From: Actinokineospora bangkokensis
GTDB lineage: Bacteria; Actinomycetota; Actinomycetes; Mycobacteriales; Pseudonocardiaceae
Length of the DNA: 64,000 nt
Reading direction: 5' to 3'
Assembly: GCF_001940455.1 (NCBI RefSeq)
Contig: NZ_MKQR01000011.1
Coordinates: forward strand, 124,001 to 188,000
In this document: positions 34,601-40,871 of the stretch, in pieces
How positions within the stretch are numbered: the stretch's first letter is position 1
Layout: every line of letters starts with the position of its first letter
Made by a program: the position numbers and the translations under genes
Notes under the pieces: generated by a model
Databases searched by the model: none
The model's input: the letters and a program-made list of their open reading frames with translations, nothing else
What the model was told of the DNA's origin: nothing

Positions 34601-36673
34601 GCTCAGGGCGACGTCTCGGGCCAGCGAGGGGCCAGCGTTGGTCACCGTGGCCGTCATCGTCGCCTGCCCGCCCGGCACGACCGGGCTGGTGGTGAAGGCG
34701 CTGCTGACCTTGAGGTCCGAAGTCCGGGTGACGGTGGTCGACGCCGTCGCGGTGTTGTTCGCGGCGACGTCGTCGGCGGTGCTCGCGGCGACCCGCACGG
34801 AGTTGGTGACCACCCCGTCGCCGGAGTCGGCGCCGATCCTGGCCACGATCGGCACGGACACTGTGGCGCCGTTCGGCACGGACCCGAGCTGACAGGTGAC
34901 GACCTGCCCGGAGGGTGTGCAGGTGACCCCGGCGGGGGTGGTGGCCGACTCGAAGGACAGGCCCGCGGGCAGGGTGTCGGTGAGCGTGACGCCCGTGGCG
35001 GCGTTCGGCCCCTGGTTGACCGCCGAGATGGTGTAGGTCAGCGTCTGGCCCGCGTTCTGCGAGGGCGTGGAGGCCGTCTTGGTGGCGGCGAGGTCGGCCA
35101 GGGCGCGCACCGGGGTGGTGACGTCGTTGCCGGTGAAGGTGAACGTGCGGTTGATCGTCCTGGCGCGGTAGTCGAGCGCGGGGGTGTTGGTGATCGTGGT
35201 CCCGGACGCGGCCCGGGTGACGGTCGCGCGGAAGCGGGCGGCGATCGAGGCGCTGGGGGCCACGGTGCCGCCCGCTGTCGCCGTCGCCCCGGACCCGACG
35301 CGGAACCGGACGGTCCTGTCCGCGGCCGTGTAGTCGCTGCTGTCATCGCCCGCGGCATCGGTCTTCGGCCCGGTGGAACCGCCGGAGTCGGTGTCGACGA
35401 CCAGGCTGCCCGGCACGTAGTCCACCCCGGCGGGCAGGGCGTCGCGGATGGTCGAGCTGTCGGCGAAGTCGCTGCCGGAGTTGGTGAAGGCGAGCCGGTA
35501 TTCCAGCACGTCGCCGGGTTGGGCCGGGTCGTTGCCGTTGAGGTTGACCACGGTCTTGCTGACCGAGTTGAACTGCGGGGTGAACAGGTCGATCTGGCTG
35601 GTGACGATGCCCGGGTAGTAGGCGTCGCCGGTGGAGGTGAGGTTGATCGTGGTGGCCGTGCTGCCGTTGGGGAGCACGTTGACGGTGCCGATCCGCCCCA
35701 CGTCGACGCCGAAGTTGTTCAGCTGGTTGGGCGTCCGCCCGGCCTGGTCGACCCCGCCGTCGCTGACCCGCGAGTCGAAGAAGTTCGCCGCGGGCCGGGT
35801 GGCGTCGGACAACGTCGTGCTGCCCAGCTTGAGCGCGTCGCCGGTGGTGCCCAGGTCGCCTTCCCAGGCCACGACGCCGACCGAGGCGTTGACCTGCCCG
35901 ACCGGTGGGGTGAGGAACCCGGCGACCGGGAGGTCGACGTTGCTGTTGCTCGCCGAACTGGTGCTGACGTCGGCGAACCCCTCGAACACCCGCAAGCTGC
36001 GGGTGGGCAGCGCCGCGTTGCGGTAGGCCACGACCAGCGACCAGCCCGCATACCGGTCCACACCCGTCGCGGCCCCGATGTCGGCCACGGCGTACACGCC
36101 GTTGCCCGCCGCCTTGACCTGGGCGGTCACGTCGACCGCAGCCTGGTAGGGCCCGCCGTCGGCGCCCGCCAGGGCGCTGGGCTGGATGAGGGTCTGCGCG
36201 TCCAACGTGGTGTAGGCGCCGCCGGGCGCGCGGAACTTGGCCGTGCCGACCGGTTTCGTCGGCGCCACGCCGTTGGACCCGGCGACCGTCCGCCCACCCC
36301 ACACCAACCGCGCGTAGAGCACCGTCGACCCGCTGGGCATCGCCAACGTCGCCGTCGACGAGTTCGACGTGGAGCTGTCCCCGTCGACGTCGACGAACAC
36401 CATGTTGTAGGCGTTGTTGTTGTTCGCCGCCCCAGCCGCCGACCCGGTCCGCGCCGCGGCGCACCCCGACGCCGTGGACGGGCAGTCCATCGACGTGGAC
36501 CCGATCAACGCGATCGCCCCGTTGTCCTCCGCCCCGAACACCACGTCGAAGCTGTCCCGGACCGACGCCTCCGCCACCCGAGCCCCCAGCACCGGCGCCA
36601 GGACGGCCACCAGCGCCACGACCACGCCGATGACAAGCGACCGTCTCCCGGCCCCACCACGCCTCGTCCTCAT
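19688..36673 (-). CDS. Giant DUF11-repeat surface protein
   Basis: A 5661-aa protein occupying 17 kb without a break. ATG 36673 follows GGAGGG at 7 nt and gives the signal peptide MRTRRGGAGRR then a hydrophobic core ending ARVAEA. A head of about 340 residues follows (SFDVVFGAEDNG, DVDGDSSTS, LVWGGRTV). Then come about 42 tandem DUF11-type modules of roughly 123 residues, each with ADL near the start, VxNxGPS, a paired cysteine, LxPG and a DPxxxDN-type end. After a Pro/Thr/Ser stalk the C-terminus reads LSHTG, a hydrophobic helix and RLSGRRRS, the layout of a sortase substrate with a variant motif. It would form a very long wall-anchored fibre. Calcium or disulfide stabilisation of the modules is likely. 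Its ligand is unknown. The 274-nt upstream region is less GC-rich and should hold the promoter. Confidence 0.9.
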   Translation of the reverse strand: MRTRRGGAGRRSLVIGVVVALVAVLAPVLGARVAEASVRDSFDVVFGAEDNGAIALIGSTSMDCPSTASGCAAARTGSAAGAANNNNAYNMVFVDVDGDSSTSNSSTATLAMPSGSTVLYARLVWGGRTVAGSNGVAPTKPVGTAKFRAPGGAYTTLDAQTLIQPSALAGADGGPYQAAVDVTAQVKAAGNGVYAVADIGAATGVDRYAGWSLVVAYRNAALPTRSLRVFEGFADVSTSSASNSNVDLPVAGFLTPPVGQVNASVGVVAWEGDLGTTGDALKLGSTTLSDATRPAANFFDSRVSDGGVDQAGRTPNQLNNFGVDVGRIGTVNVLPNGSTATTINLTSTGDAYYPGIVTSQIDLFTPQFNSVSKTVVNLNGNDPAQPGDVLEYRLAFTNSGSDFADSSTIRDALPAGVDYVPGSLVVDTDSGGSTGPKTDAAGDDSSDYTAADRTVRFRVGSGATATAGGTVAPSASIAARFRATVTRAASGTTITNTPALDYRARTINRTFTFTGNDVTTPVRALADLAATKTASTPSQNAGQTLTYTISAVNQGPNAATGVTLTDTLPAGLSFESATTPAGVTCTPSGQVVTCQLGSVPNGATVSVPIVARIGADSGDGVVTNSVRVAASTADDVAANNTATASTTVTRTSDLKVSSAFTTSPVVPGGQATMTATVTNAGPSLARDVALSTTLPAGTTLVSATGCTGASGTVSCEVGSLAPGASFTTTIVLAVASSYTGATLAATSSTVSSTPEGNPADNTATASAPASPLADLRAAITAADQAPAAGNRTNFTVTISNPGPSDARDVVAALPAVVGVRVVSAAPTTGTCAVTADAVSCPLGTIPAGSSTVVALRVELAQDRPAGALVETVNATTSTRQDDTTNDTASVSVSSTRVSDLNVTTTAEPGTVIAGQPLVYTLVVTNRGPSTADGTTLSDVFPAGLTPTSVVTGQGSCTLGQTVSCSLGTLAPGASTTVTIRANTPGTVPSGGFTTTATATSASTDPVPADNTATHVANVTAQADLSVTKTASAAEVVAGRAVTYDIAVTNNGPSTALGASLVETLADGLVAGTVTTSAGSCAVFGGEVRCTLGDLAGGATARVSIEVRVPSGRASTPATSSTSVTSPTPDPSAANNTTSVTTAVRAIADARITGVDDPGPFVAGERFTRSVTVDNAGPSDARDVVVTADLPDGVLDLAASVGGTACAVSGGRVSCPVGTLASGQSVRIDATGRISSASPPGPRSFSLTLGSSTPDPDTSNNSATRTTSVTARAGIVAESSVDTSPLVAGARATYRVKTTNNGPSDAVDVVITDVVPDTLAIISAAGSLASCTVTNGRDLRCTIARLPAGASDEVTLVVVVSPTASGTVENTARVTSATPTPGGEVVTTTSTAVVQSADLRLTGTATPEPVRAGAAVVLTFTATNVGPSSASAARFSATLPDGLTLLPGGVETQLGTCTPTPSGKGVQCDFGTLEPGRAVSVVLTASVPADTPAGTELITSAAVGSSTPDPTPEPPTTVRSTVTTEADVAAEAHFSTGTAVAGGPSQHTITITNNGTSVARDVVVVESLPPGVLVLEAPPACIPADGQLTCTLGDLDRGEIVTLTIVLQLPPDYDGPTFGASAVVTTSTSDPNADNNTATASQGVTANADLRATAVIVSGPVVAGTPTTFRLGAVNDGPSQARDVILTIPAPADSTYAFATPSADGTCVFEGGSARCTWPVVAAGATVTADVVFVPASGLPAGSTFAATVTASASVADPDGSDNTATASGQVGATADVSAQTLLTSGAPVAGGSATWQVVVGNDGPSSAYGVVVDDPAPAGLRWQSAQGSLGTCTVAPDRVRCAVGTIPAGGSAIVTVTGVLADDYAGTSVTNTATVTTDSTDPDLSDNTSSAVSDTTSSADLRLDVVAAPDLVVPGAPVTWTFTATNGGPSLSREVVVTADLPAGTTPRPTPGCVITGQRVRCVVGDLAPGASAAVAVSGLLAAGFGDTRLVLTGSVAAGTSDPTTVNNTATSSTAVQPSADLSVDVIAPPPVTSGGPASWTVRVRDGGPSDAGGVQVTLAIPAYLAGARATWPGGTCSTTVATATCALGGIPAGETVEITLTGTVEPGYAGDLTVGAEVTAQTADPVTTDNTDSATTPATRSADLATTLSGPATAVPGRRLTWTATTVNGGLSIASAAVLTQELPEGLSEVTATTPAGTCGVNGRTVTCQLGDLAPSASAVVTTTAVLAASTTAPNVISSATATSPTFDPNPGNNTADTTATVAPAANLQVSKAITSGPPIAGAPVTFVVDVSNAGPSDAQSVVLTDTIPTTIGAIAASTPRGTCAVTGATVRCELGTVAAGAAPVEVTVTGVIADGVTDPITNTASATSPTTELDPVDNSGSVTASATESADLSLTVDSPATVTAGQGVAYTITVANDGPSTARAVQLTGALPDGLVDLTADNPGCTSPTVCDLGDIAPGASVVLRISGTVRPDFAGSALDARASAASAAPDPDGRDNSVVSRVEVTTSAAVAVALVVDPDPAVPGRTALHTATATNTGPSTARQVVVSLPLPTGTEVLGDITADQGTCRVVGRTVVCELGDVAPGAAPAVRVPVGLSPSFLGDSLVSTASVQSATADPDAADNTATTTTGVGRLADLFADLTGPATVVPGTRVTWETVVRDFGPSDAPAELVQDLPEGVGEVSAQTTQGSCTVEDRRVRCSLATLGSGATATVRVSGVLAADSTATTLTSTVTLNSPVAEPDPAQQPDGRSDSATSEVTPVAGVAVEIIPDAASVTPGLPASWTVVALNRGPSTARGVVVTATAPTGTTGATLTGPTGVTCGADLRCTIGDLAPGAGGAVRLTLRATIDPGFTGPVVSAVVITAADTQDPNPGDNTATASTVVRPSADLGVQLATSPDPVLAGGPVTFTATVRNAGPSNAADVRFTLPIPAGVEDVQVEVPPSFTCDATAACTAAALPVGEVRIVVRGRLTPAYTDADLTATASIGAATPDPDPTNNSATDTTAAGVSADVSAAIALDPTAPVAGSPITITATVANNGPSTATGVRLSAPVPSGVEGVTVTGPPGVTCDASAACDVGTLLPGAEAVLVVRGTVSAGFTGTLTATAVVSATSPDDLPDNNSASASAPVGRSADLSAVTKVEPTPLVAGGAFAATTTIRNDGPSTAAGATFALPVPDGVVDVAVTAPAGITCDTTVSCALGDIAPGASFDVVVRGTVAPSFTGAEIAVTSTVSSPVTDPDPADNTSSPTTPAVVAADVRVGLAVDPGQLVAGSPFTASATVRNDGPSTATGVALSLPVPAGVEGVEVTAPGGTTCDQTIACTIGTLYPTAEVVVVLRGRVAADYTGPAIAFTASTTATSPDPLPDNNSTTVTTPVGADAGLGIGVEVEQPTLTPGTPVTVKVTARNSGPSTAAGTTAGIPVPAGLLDPVFTAPPGVTCALDGSCTIGAVAPGAEVVITLTGRLDPSYSGPNLTVTATVASGTPDADPADNTASATRPVVPVADLGVRVTLAPDAPVAGSPVEITAVVVNRGPSTATGVAVDVPVPAGVRDVTVTAPVGVTCTDAVRCTVDSLLPDGELVVVLRGVLAPDASDQLRATATVSATTTDPVPGDNTAEDVAGIGASAALAVTAEAVPNPAVAGTELATTVTVRNNGPSTAAGTRLSVPVPTGLLDVRIEAPAGVTCDQAVECTIDSLAPTGEVVVVVRGTVDPAFTGSLTLRPAVTAPVPDPDPTDNAVEITVPVQTRADLRVGVVIGPTDLVAGSSATIRATVANLGPSTATGGTLDLPIPTGLTQVTVIAPPGVVCDPGFRCTLGTLQPNQEVVVEVRGTVAADLTGELTANATAASPNDPVAGNDTATTTAAVRAEADVRVTAALNSTDLVAGAPFTATTTIDNAGPSTAAGLTVMVAIPAGAEGIEVIAPPGSTCDSSVRCTLPPLAPGTNATVTVRGVVSAGFTGTSLQFPITATAATADPDTADNATTLNATVRSSADLTVAAVVDPVNVNAGTPVTITATVRNTGPSNAADATLTLPAPTGVGQLTYTGPAGVTCGSDGSCTLGTLAPGAELVITLRAVVAPDFTGDRLDFTATSASPTADPLPDNNSATASAQVDASADVAITLAVDPTALSAGTPFTATATIRNGGTSTALGTRFTLPIPAGVVGVAVTGPPGSSCDATAACTLPALDPGAEVVATVRGTVSPDFTGGSLAFTAAAQATTPDPDTANNTAAVLAGVNAAADLSTSTTVDPGTLTAGAPFTATTVIRNSGPATAAGISFTLPVPAGARDVVVEAPPGVTCDSTISCTAGLLAPGTELRIVVRAALAAEVTAPTVAFTATATSTTADPTPNNNTSTLSAPVAVAADLTAAVAVEPAQLTAGSPAEVRVTVRNTGPSTAVGATLTVPVPAGFTGVEVTAPAGVTCDNSVSCALGTTQPGAELVFVVRGTVAPDAAAASLTFTATATSPSNDPDPADNTATIIAPLASSADLVVALDVPALTAGAPFTATASVRNTGPSTARQVRLDIPVPAGATDVEVVAPPGVTCDNTVSCAIGAVPPDGVVTIVVRGRVAPSTVGGLAFSAAASSPVTDPDPTDNAVSALVPVATSADLVASGAITPSAPTAGSPVTVVARLRNDGPSTAVGTTLTATLPPGLIGVVVVPPIGALCDTNGDNTTASCTIGSLDPGGEAVFEVRATVPPTFTGPFTATITAEAATTDPDPADNTDTLSSPVGATADLSLALAADPATAAAGRPLAITATIRSAGPSTATGARVSLPVPAGLRDVEVVAPAGVTCSTAVVCELGDLAPGSTVVVVLRGTVDPAYTGTLATAAELTSATGDPNPADNSAALSTPVDVRAELSVTGVVDPVPPVAGSETAVNLEVRNTGPATAARARLLLAHGLRDVTVVAPPGVTCDDTVACDLGDLPPDAVVRIVVRGTVPADLTGALTARAGVESATADPVPANDVVDLTTAVATAADIAVAVGGPASASAGEQVTWQLTARNDGPSQARDVVLLDALPAGVEFVSADQPCALTGTTVRCALGTLEPGASRVLSVVGRIAPSFAGAQLVNTATTSSSVTDPDQADNTAQATTAVGRSADVSVTNSLAPDPVVPGGEAVFTLVAANAGPSSAAVTLTDVIGAGQRVLAVVSTTGTCTTSGQLVTCDLGVLAPGASATVTIRVGIAADFVPDTLSNTATVAADAADPDPADNTASVAGTAAARSDLVITNVPDRTSARPGETITWQVTADNRGPSTARDAVVTLAASAGVTLGALPSGCQAVDGRVVCRLGDLAPGGSTPLVFTGVVNPDATAAAATTTATVVSTSAEVTPADNTATASTTLAAAAALSITKTADGPVVPGRDTTWTLDVANAGPSLARGVVVTDALPTGTRLTASTGGTCAVVDSTVRCTLADLPPAGSARVTLITAVDPALQGDTLANTAAVASGTPDTNPADNAATATPAVTRRSALAVAKTADTPNPTVGDTLTWTITTTNEGPSQAPDATVTDRIPAGVTLLSAEPSQGTFTATTGAWTLGPVAPGTAPTLTLKARLDTPGALTNQATLSAATDSTGDDNTAAVTVTVADQDAPPTTTPPTTTPPSSTQPTSTPPTSGAPGSDPGTSAPEPENPPAAQPPLSHTGFAVVPWLSAAALLLLVGAALIRLSGRRRS

Positions 36674-36947
36674 GACGGCGCCCTCCACCCCAGTCAGATG
36701 AGCCTCAGCTTAAGAAAGCCCACCGACAAAACGCCCTCTGTGGACACCGATCGGGATTGCGCTACGCCCGATAAGGCGACGCCCACAGCAAAGCGTCATC
36801 GCACCGGCCGAGCCCTCACCCGGCTGGGGTTTCGGGGAGAGGAAATGCGGGCCGCGCGCAGCAGCTCAGTACACAGTGTGGAGTGAGGGGTCGAAGCAGT
36901 GCGGCTGGGAGCTGCCACCGGTCCCTGGACGATCCTGATGGGCAAGA

Positions 36948-37271
36948 TCAGGTCGTGCGAACCACGACCAGCGACGACGGGGTGACGCTGATCGCCAGGC
37001 AGACCGGCTCTGCGGCGGTGGCGAGGCGGAAGGAGATGTCGGTGCGGGACTGGAAGACCGACATGCCCAAGGCCGCGAAGTAGCCGTCGAGGTCGAGGGT
37101 GAGCCGCAGTCGGCACGGGCCCCCGACGTCGAACCGCACCCGACCTGCCTCATCGGTCTTGGCGGTGTCCTGCGCGGTCCACCGGGCCTCGGTGCGGTGG
37201 GCGAGCGTGATCAGCACACCTTCGGCGGGCCTGCCGAAGGTCGCGTCGGTTACTGCCACGAAGACTGCCAC
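36948..37271 (-). CDS. Transthyretin/HIUase-like protein, degenerate
   Basis: A 107-aa protein that aligns by eye with 5-hydroxyisourate hydrolase: TDATFGRPAEGVLITL, KTDEAGRVRF, then LDGYFAALGM and a final beta-strand. Key catalytic elements are missing: the N-terminal His before the first turn is replaced (VFVAVTDA), the His of the last strand is absent, and the C-terminal YRGS tetrapeptide is replaced by VVRTT. I infer a transthyretin-like binding protein rather than a uric-acid pathway enzyme. The GTG start at 37271 has no good ribosome-binding site, so the N-terminus is uncertain. Confidence 0.55.
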   Translation of the reverse strand: MAVFVAVTDATFGRPAEGVLITLAHRTEARWTAQDTAKTDEAGRVRFDVGGPCRLRLTLDLDGYFAALGMSVFQSRTDISFRLATAAEPVCLAISVTPSSLVVVRTT

Positions 37272-37346
37272 GGTGACAGTGCACCAGGAACCGCTATCCG
37301 CCGGGCATCCGCTTCCCTTCCTTCCACATGCCGGGACGCAGCACGA

Positions 37347-37374
37347 CGCCCCCTCGCCTGGGGGCGAGGGGGCG
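37347..37374 (-). terminator. Terminator of the lanthipeptide operon
   Basis: Perfect 12-bp arms (37347-37358 and 37363-37374) around a 4-nt loop, 13 nt after the last ABC transporter stop codon. Confidence 0.8.
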
Positions 37375-37387
37375 TGGTGGCCGCGGG

Positions 37388-39157
37388 TCAGCGGGTCGGT
37401 TGGTACGAGCGCGCCTGGGAGAGGTAGAGATCAGCGTAGAGGCTCTGGGCCGCAATCAGTTCAGCGTGCGTCCCCTGCTCGCGGACACCGGCGTCGGCCA
37501 GGACGATGATGTGGTCGGCGGTGCGCACGGTGGAGAAGCGGTGCGAGACCAGGACGGTGACCATGCCGCGGTCGCGACCTTCCGCCGCAGCGGCGGTGAA
37601 GCGCTCGAACAGGGCGTGCTCGCTCTCCGGGTCCAGGGAGGCGGTGGGCTCGTCGAGGAAGCGCAGCAGGGTGTGCCTGCGCATCAGGGCCCTGGCCAGC
37701 GCGAGGCGCTGCCACTGCCCAGTGGACAGGTCGACGCCGTGCCAGCGCGTGCCGAGCTGGACGCCGGGGTCGGGGACGGCGCCGGTGGCGTCGGCGCGGG
37801 TCATGGCGTCGGCGATCCGGCCGGTGTCGTCCAGTGCGGGCAGGTCCCCGATGCCGACGGCGCGGGCGGCGGTGAGTTCCGGGCGGGCGAAGTCCTGGAA
37901 CGCGGCAGCGAGCCGGGACCGCCAGGAGTCCGGGTCCAGGGTCGCCAGGTCCACGCCGTCGACGAGGATGCGGCCCTCGGTGGGGAGGTAGAGGCCCGCC
38001 AGGAGCTTGACCAGGGTGGTCTTCCCCGCGCCGTTCTCCCCCACCACCGCCAGCACCGACCCCGCGCCGATCGTCAGCGACACGTCGCGCAGCACCCACT
38101 GGCCCGAGCCCGGGTAGCGGAACGACACGCGGTCGAGCACGATGCCGTCGGTCAGCCGTGTCGGTGCGGTGGTGACGCCGGGTCGGGTTGCTGCGTCGGC
38201 GTACTCGCGCAACCACTGCACCCGCGCTGCCGAGCGCAGCGTGCCGCCGAGCGCGGACAGCGACACCACCGGCCACACCACCGCTGTCTGCACCTGGGCG
38301 GCGAGGTAGACCACAAGCACGACATCGCCTGCGGGGGCTTGCCCGCGCAGCACCCGCCACAGCACGAGGCCCACCGCCCCGATCACGCCGACGGCGTAGC
38401 AGGTGTCGCGGACGCCCGCCAGCAGTGCGGCGCGGGTCTCGGCCCGGTCCAGCGGAGCCCGGTGGACGCGCCAGGCTTCGGCGGTGCGCCGCCGCACCTC
38501 CCCGGCCACGCCGAAGACCCGGATCTCCATGCCCGCGTCCCGGTCGTGGGCGAGCCCGCGCAGGTGGCGGGCGAGCCTGCCGGGTGCGGCGGAGACCTCC
38601 TCCGCGGCGGCCCGGTGCCGCTGCTGGCGGCGGGCCACCTCGACCGCGGGCAGCGCCAGCAGCACCAGCGCGATCAGCACCGGGTGGACCACGACCAGCA
38701 GCACGAGCACGGTCACCGCGCCCAGCAGCGACTTGGCGACCATCGCCATGGCGACCACGCCGCGGCCGAGCGCGCCCTGCCGCTGGCGCAGCAGTTCCAC
38801 CTTGTCCCGCACCACCGGGTCCTCGTGCTGGTCCAGGCCGGGGAGGTGGGCGCAGAGCCGGGCGACCTCGACGTCGAAGGCGTGCGCGACCCGGTCGGCG
38901 AGGACCTGGCGGCGTTCACTGGTGGACAGGTCCACCCACCAGCTCGCGGTGACACCGACGACCAGGCCCGCGACCGACAGGGCGATGAGCCTGGGATCGC
39001 GGTCCAAGACGCCGGTGGTCAGCAGCGACAGCCACAGCCCGGCCAGCAGGCCCAGCACGTTCGCGAGCGGTTCGACCAGGGCGACCAGGCAGCCGCGGCG
39101 GTCGACCCGCCACGCGGTGCCCAGCAGCAGGACGACCGACCGCCACCGCTCAACCAC
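37388..39157 (-). CDS. ABC exporter (fused membrane and ATPase domains), lanthipeptide operon
   Basis: A 589-aa half-transporter with five or six transmembrane helices (residues about 20-310) and a C-terminal ATPase. Walker A is GENGAGKT (373-380), the signature is LSTGQWQRL with Thr in place of the first Gly, and Walker B is FLDEPTASLD. The H-loop His is in VLVSHRFS. GTG 39157 overlaps the upstream ABC gene by 8 nt, so the two probably form a heterodimeric exporter for the modified peptide or for self-protection. There is no C39 peptidase domain, so leader removal must be done by another enzyme. The gene is last in the operon. Confidence 0.92.
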   Translation of the reverse strand: MVERWRSVVLLLGTAWRVDRRGCLVALVEPLANVLGLLAGLWLSLLTTGVLDRDPRLIALSVAGLVVGVTASWWVDLSTSERRQVLADRVAHAFDVEVARLCAHLPGLDQHEDPVVRDKVELLRQRQGALGRGVVAMAMVAKSLLGAVTVLVLLVVVHPVLIALVLLALPAVEVARRQQRHRAAAEEVSAAPGRLARHLRGLAHDRDAGMEIRVFGVAGEVRRRTAEAWRVHRAPLDRAETRAALLAGVRDTCYAVGVIGAVGLVLWRVLRGQAPAGDVVLVVYLAAQVQTAVVWPVVSLSALGGTLRSAARVQWLREYADAATRPGVTTAPTRLTDGIVLDRVSFRYPGSGQWVLRDVSLTIGAGSVLAVVGENGAGKTTLVKLLAGLYLPTEGRILVDGVDLATLDPDSWRSRLAAAFQDFARPELTAARAVGIGDLPALDDTGRIADAMTRADATGAVPDPGVQLGTRWHGVDLSTGQWQRLALARALMRRHTLLRFLDEPTASLDPESEHALFERFTAAAAEGRDRGMVTVLVSHRFSTVRTADHIIVLADAGVREQGTHAELIAAQSLYADLYLSQARSYQPTR

Positions 39158-40871
39158 GGGAGTGCTCCTCTACCTCGGCGAACCGCGCGGCCTGCACGGT
39201 GAACATCGCGGCGTACCTGCCACCGAGCGCCATCAGCTCGGCGTGCGCGCCGTCCTCGGCGATCCGGCCGCCGTCGAGCACGACGATCCGGTCGGCCCGG
39301 CACACCGAGGCCATCCGGTGCGAGACCAGCACGGTGGTGACCGAGCCCGCGACGGCGCGGAACCGGTCGAACAGCTCCACCTCGGCGCGCACGTCGAGCG
39401 CGGCGGTGGGTTCGTCGAGGACGAGCACACCCGCTCCGTCGTCGACCGCGGCCAAGGCCCTGGCCAGGGCCACCTTCTGCCACTGCCCCCCGGAGACGTC
39501 GCGGCCGCCCGCCTGGGCGGCGCAGAGGGGGGTGTCCCAGCCGAGGTCGACGAGGTCGGCCCCGCCCGCCGAGGTGAGCGCCCGGACGAGGGTGTCCTCG
39601 TCGCGCGGGGTGAGCGAGACGTTGTCGCGCAGCGGGAGCTCGTAGCGGGTGAAGTTCTGGAAGATCACGCCGAGACCGGTGTCGACCTCGACGCTTCCGC
39701 TGTCCGGGTCGTACAGCCCGCACAAGAGCTTGACCAGCGTCGACTTGCCCGCACCGTTGACGCCCACCACCGCGATCGACTGCCCCGCGGGGACGTCGAG
39801 GTCGATGCCGTCGAGGGTGGGTTCACCCCGTCCGGGGTAGGTGAAGCGGACACCGCGCAGACGTATCGCGCCCGCGCCCTTCCGCCCCTCGTGGATGACC
39901 GGGGTGCGCGGGGGTGGTGTGCCCGCGGCGAGCCGCTGGATCCGCCGGGCCACCTCGCGGGCGCGTCCCAGCGCGTACTCCGGCTCTCCGAGGAATCCCA
40001 GCGCCGAGGACCCGAGGACGGCTTGCACGGCCACCGCCAGCCCGGCGACCGACACCGCCCCGGTGCCCGCGGCCCAGCCCGCGTACCCGAGCACGGCCAG
40101 GTGTGCCACGCCGAGCCCGGCCACGGCGGCGCCGATCCCCCGCAGGTCGGTGGCACGGTCGCGCCAGAGGGCGGTGAGCGCGGCGTGGTAGGTGTCGGCG
40201 TATCCGCGCACCAGCCATCCCGCGAGCCCGTAGAGCCGCACCTCCTTGGCGGCCTCCGTTCCGGTTGCCAGCTCCCGCAGGTAGCGGGGCCTGCGCAGGG
40301 TGGACGCGCCCGCCCCGGCGCTGACCGCCGCGCTGTGGTCGATCCAGCGGCGCACGGCCACGGCCATGCCGCGCCAGCCTGCCACCATCACCAGTGGCGC
40401 CCACCAGGCCAGGGACAGCAGCAGGACCAGGGCCGCGAGCCCGGTGGTGCGCCGGGTGATGACCTCGCGCGCGCTCGCGGCGGCCCGGGTGAACCCGTCC
40501 GCCCGCTCGGCTTCAGCGAGGGCTGCCAGCTCCGCGGCGGTGGTGGGTGCCTCCAGCGCCGCGATGCCCGGGGTACCCAGGGTGATGTCGGCGATGGCTT
40601 CGTGCGTGGCTGCGGCGTGCCGTCCGTCGAGGGCGGGCACCAGGTGGTCGAGGACCGCCGAGGCCACCACCCCGCCCACGGACGCGACCCCGAAGAGGAC
40701 CAGCCCCCGCACCGCACCCACGCTGTCGCTGGAGACGACCGCGTCGATCAACTGGCCGGTGGCCACGACCGCCGCGGTGGGGGCCACCCCCTGCAGCACG
40801 GCCAGCAACGCGGCCAACCCGGCCCGCCACCCGCCCGCGCGGGCCAGTGCCCGCGCCACCGTCAGGTCCAT
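39150..40871 (-). CDS. ABC exporter (fused), second half-transporter
   Basis: A 573-aa half-transporter with the same layout as its downstream neighbour. Walker A is GVNGAGKST, the signature is VSGGQWQKV, Walker B is VLVLDEPTAALDV and the switch region is LVSHRMAS. The ATPase is slightly shorter between Walker A and the Q loop (FQNFTRYELPLRDNV). ATG 40871 overlaps the peptidase stop by 10 nt. No peptidase domain is fused. The tight coupling supports joint export of the lanthipeptide with the following gene product. Confidence 0.92.
   Translation of the reverse strand: MDLTVARALARAGGWRAGLAALLAVLQGVAPTAAVVATGQLIDAVVSSDSVGAVRGLVLFGVASVGGVVASAVLDHLVPALDGRHAAATHEAIADITLGTPGIAALEAPTTAAELAALAEAERADGFTRAAASAREVITRRTTGLAALVLLLSLAWWAPLVMVAGWRGMAVAVRRWIDHSAAVSAGAGASTLRRPRYLRELATGTEAAKEVRLYGLAGWLVRGYADTYHAALTALWRDRATDLRGIGAAVAGLGVAHLAVLGYAGWAAGTGAVSVAGLAVAVQAVLGSSALGFLGEPEYALGRAREVARRIQRLAAGTPPPRTPVIHEGRKGAGAIRLRGVRFTYPGRGEPTLDGIDLDVPAGQSIAVVGVNGAGKSTLVKLLCGLYDPDSGSVEVDTGLGVIFQNFTRYELPLRDNVSLTPRDEDTLVRALTSAGGADLVDLGWDTPLCAAQAGGRDVSGGQWQKVALARALAAVDDGAGVLVLDEPTAALDVRAEVELFDRFRAVAGSVTTVLVSHRMASVCRADRIVVLDGGRIAEDGAHAELMALGGRYAAMFTVQAARFAEVEEHSRG

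Noticed and set aside
31751-36886. Very long open frames on the plus strand opposite the giant gene
   Set aside because: They run antisense to a gene with clear modules and arise from GC-rich codon bias; their arginine- and glycine-rich translations show no domains.
36674-36947. Possible small gene in the region before the giant gene
   Set aside because: Frames here have no convincing start, ribosome-binding site or domain; it is more likely promoter DNA.
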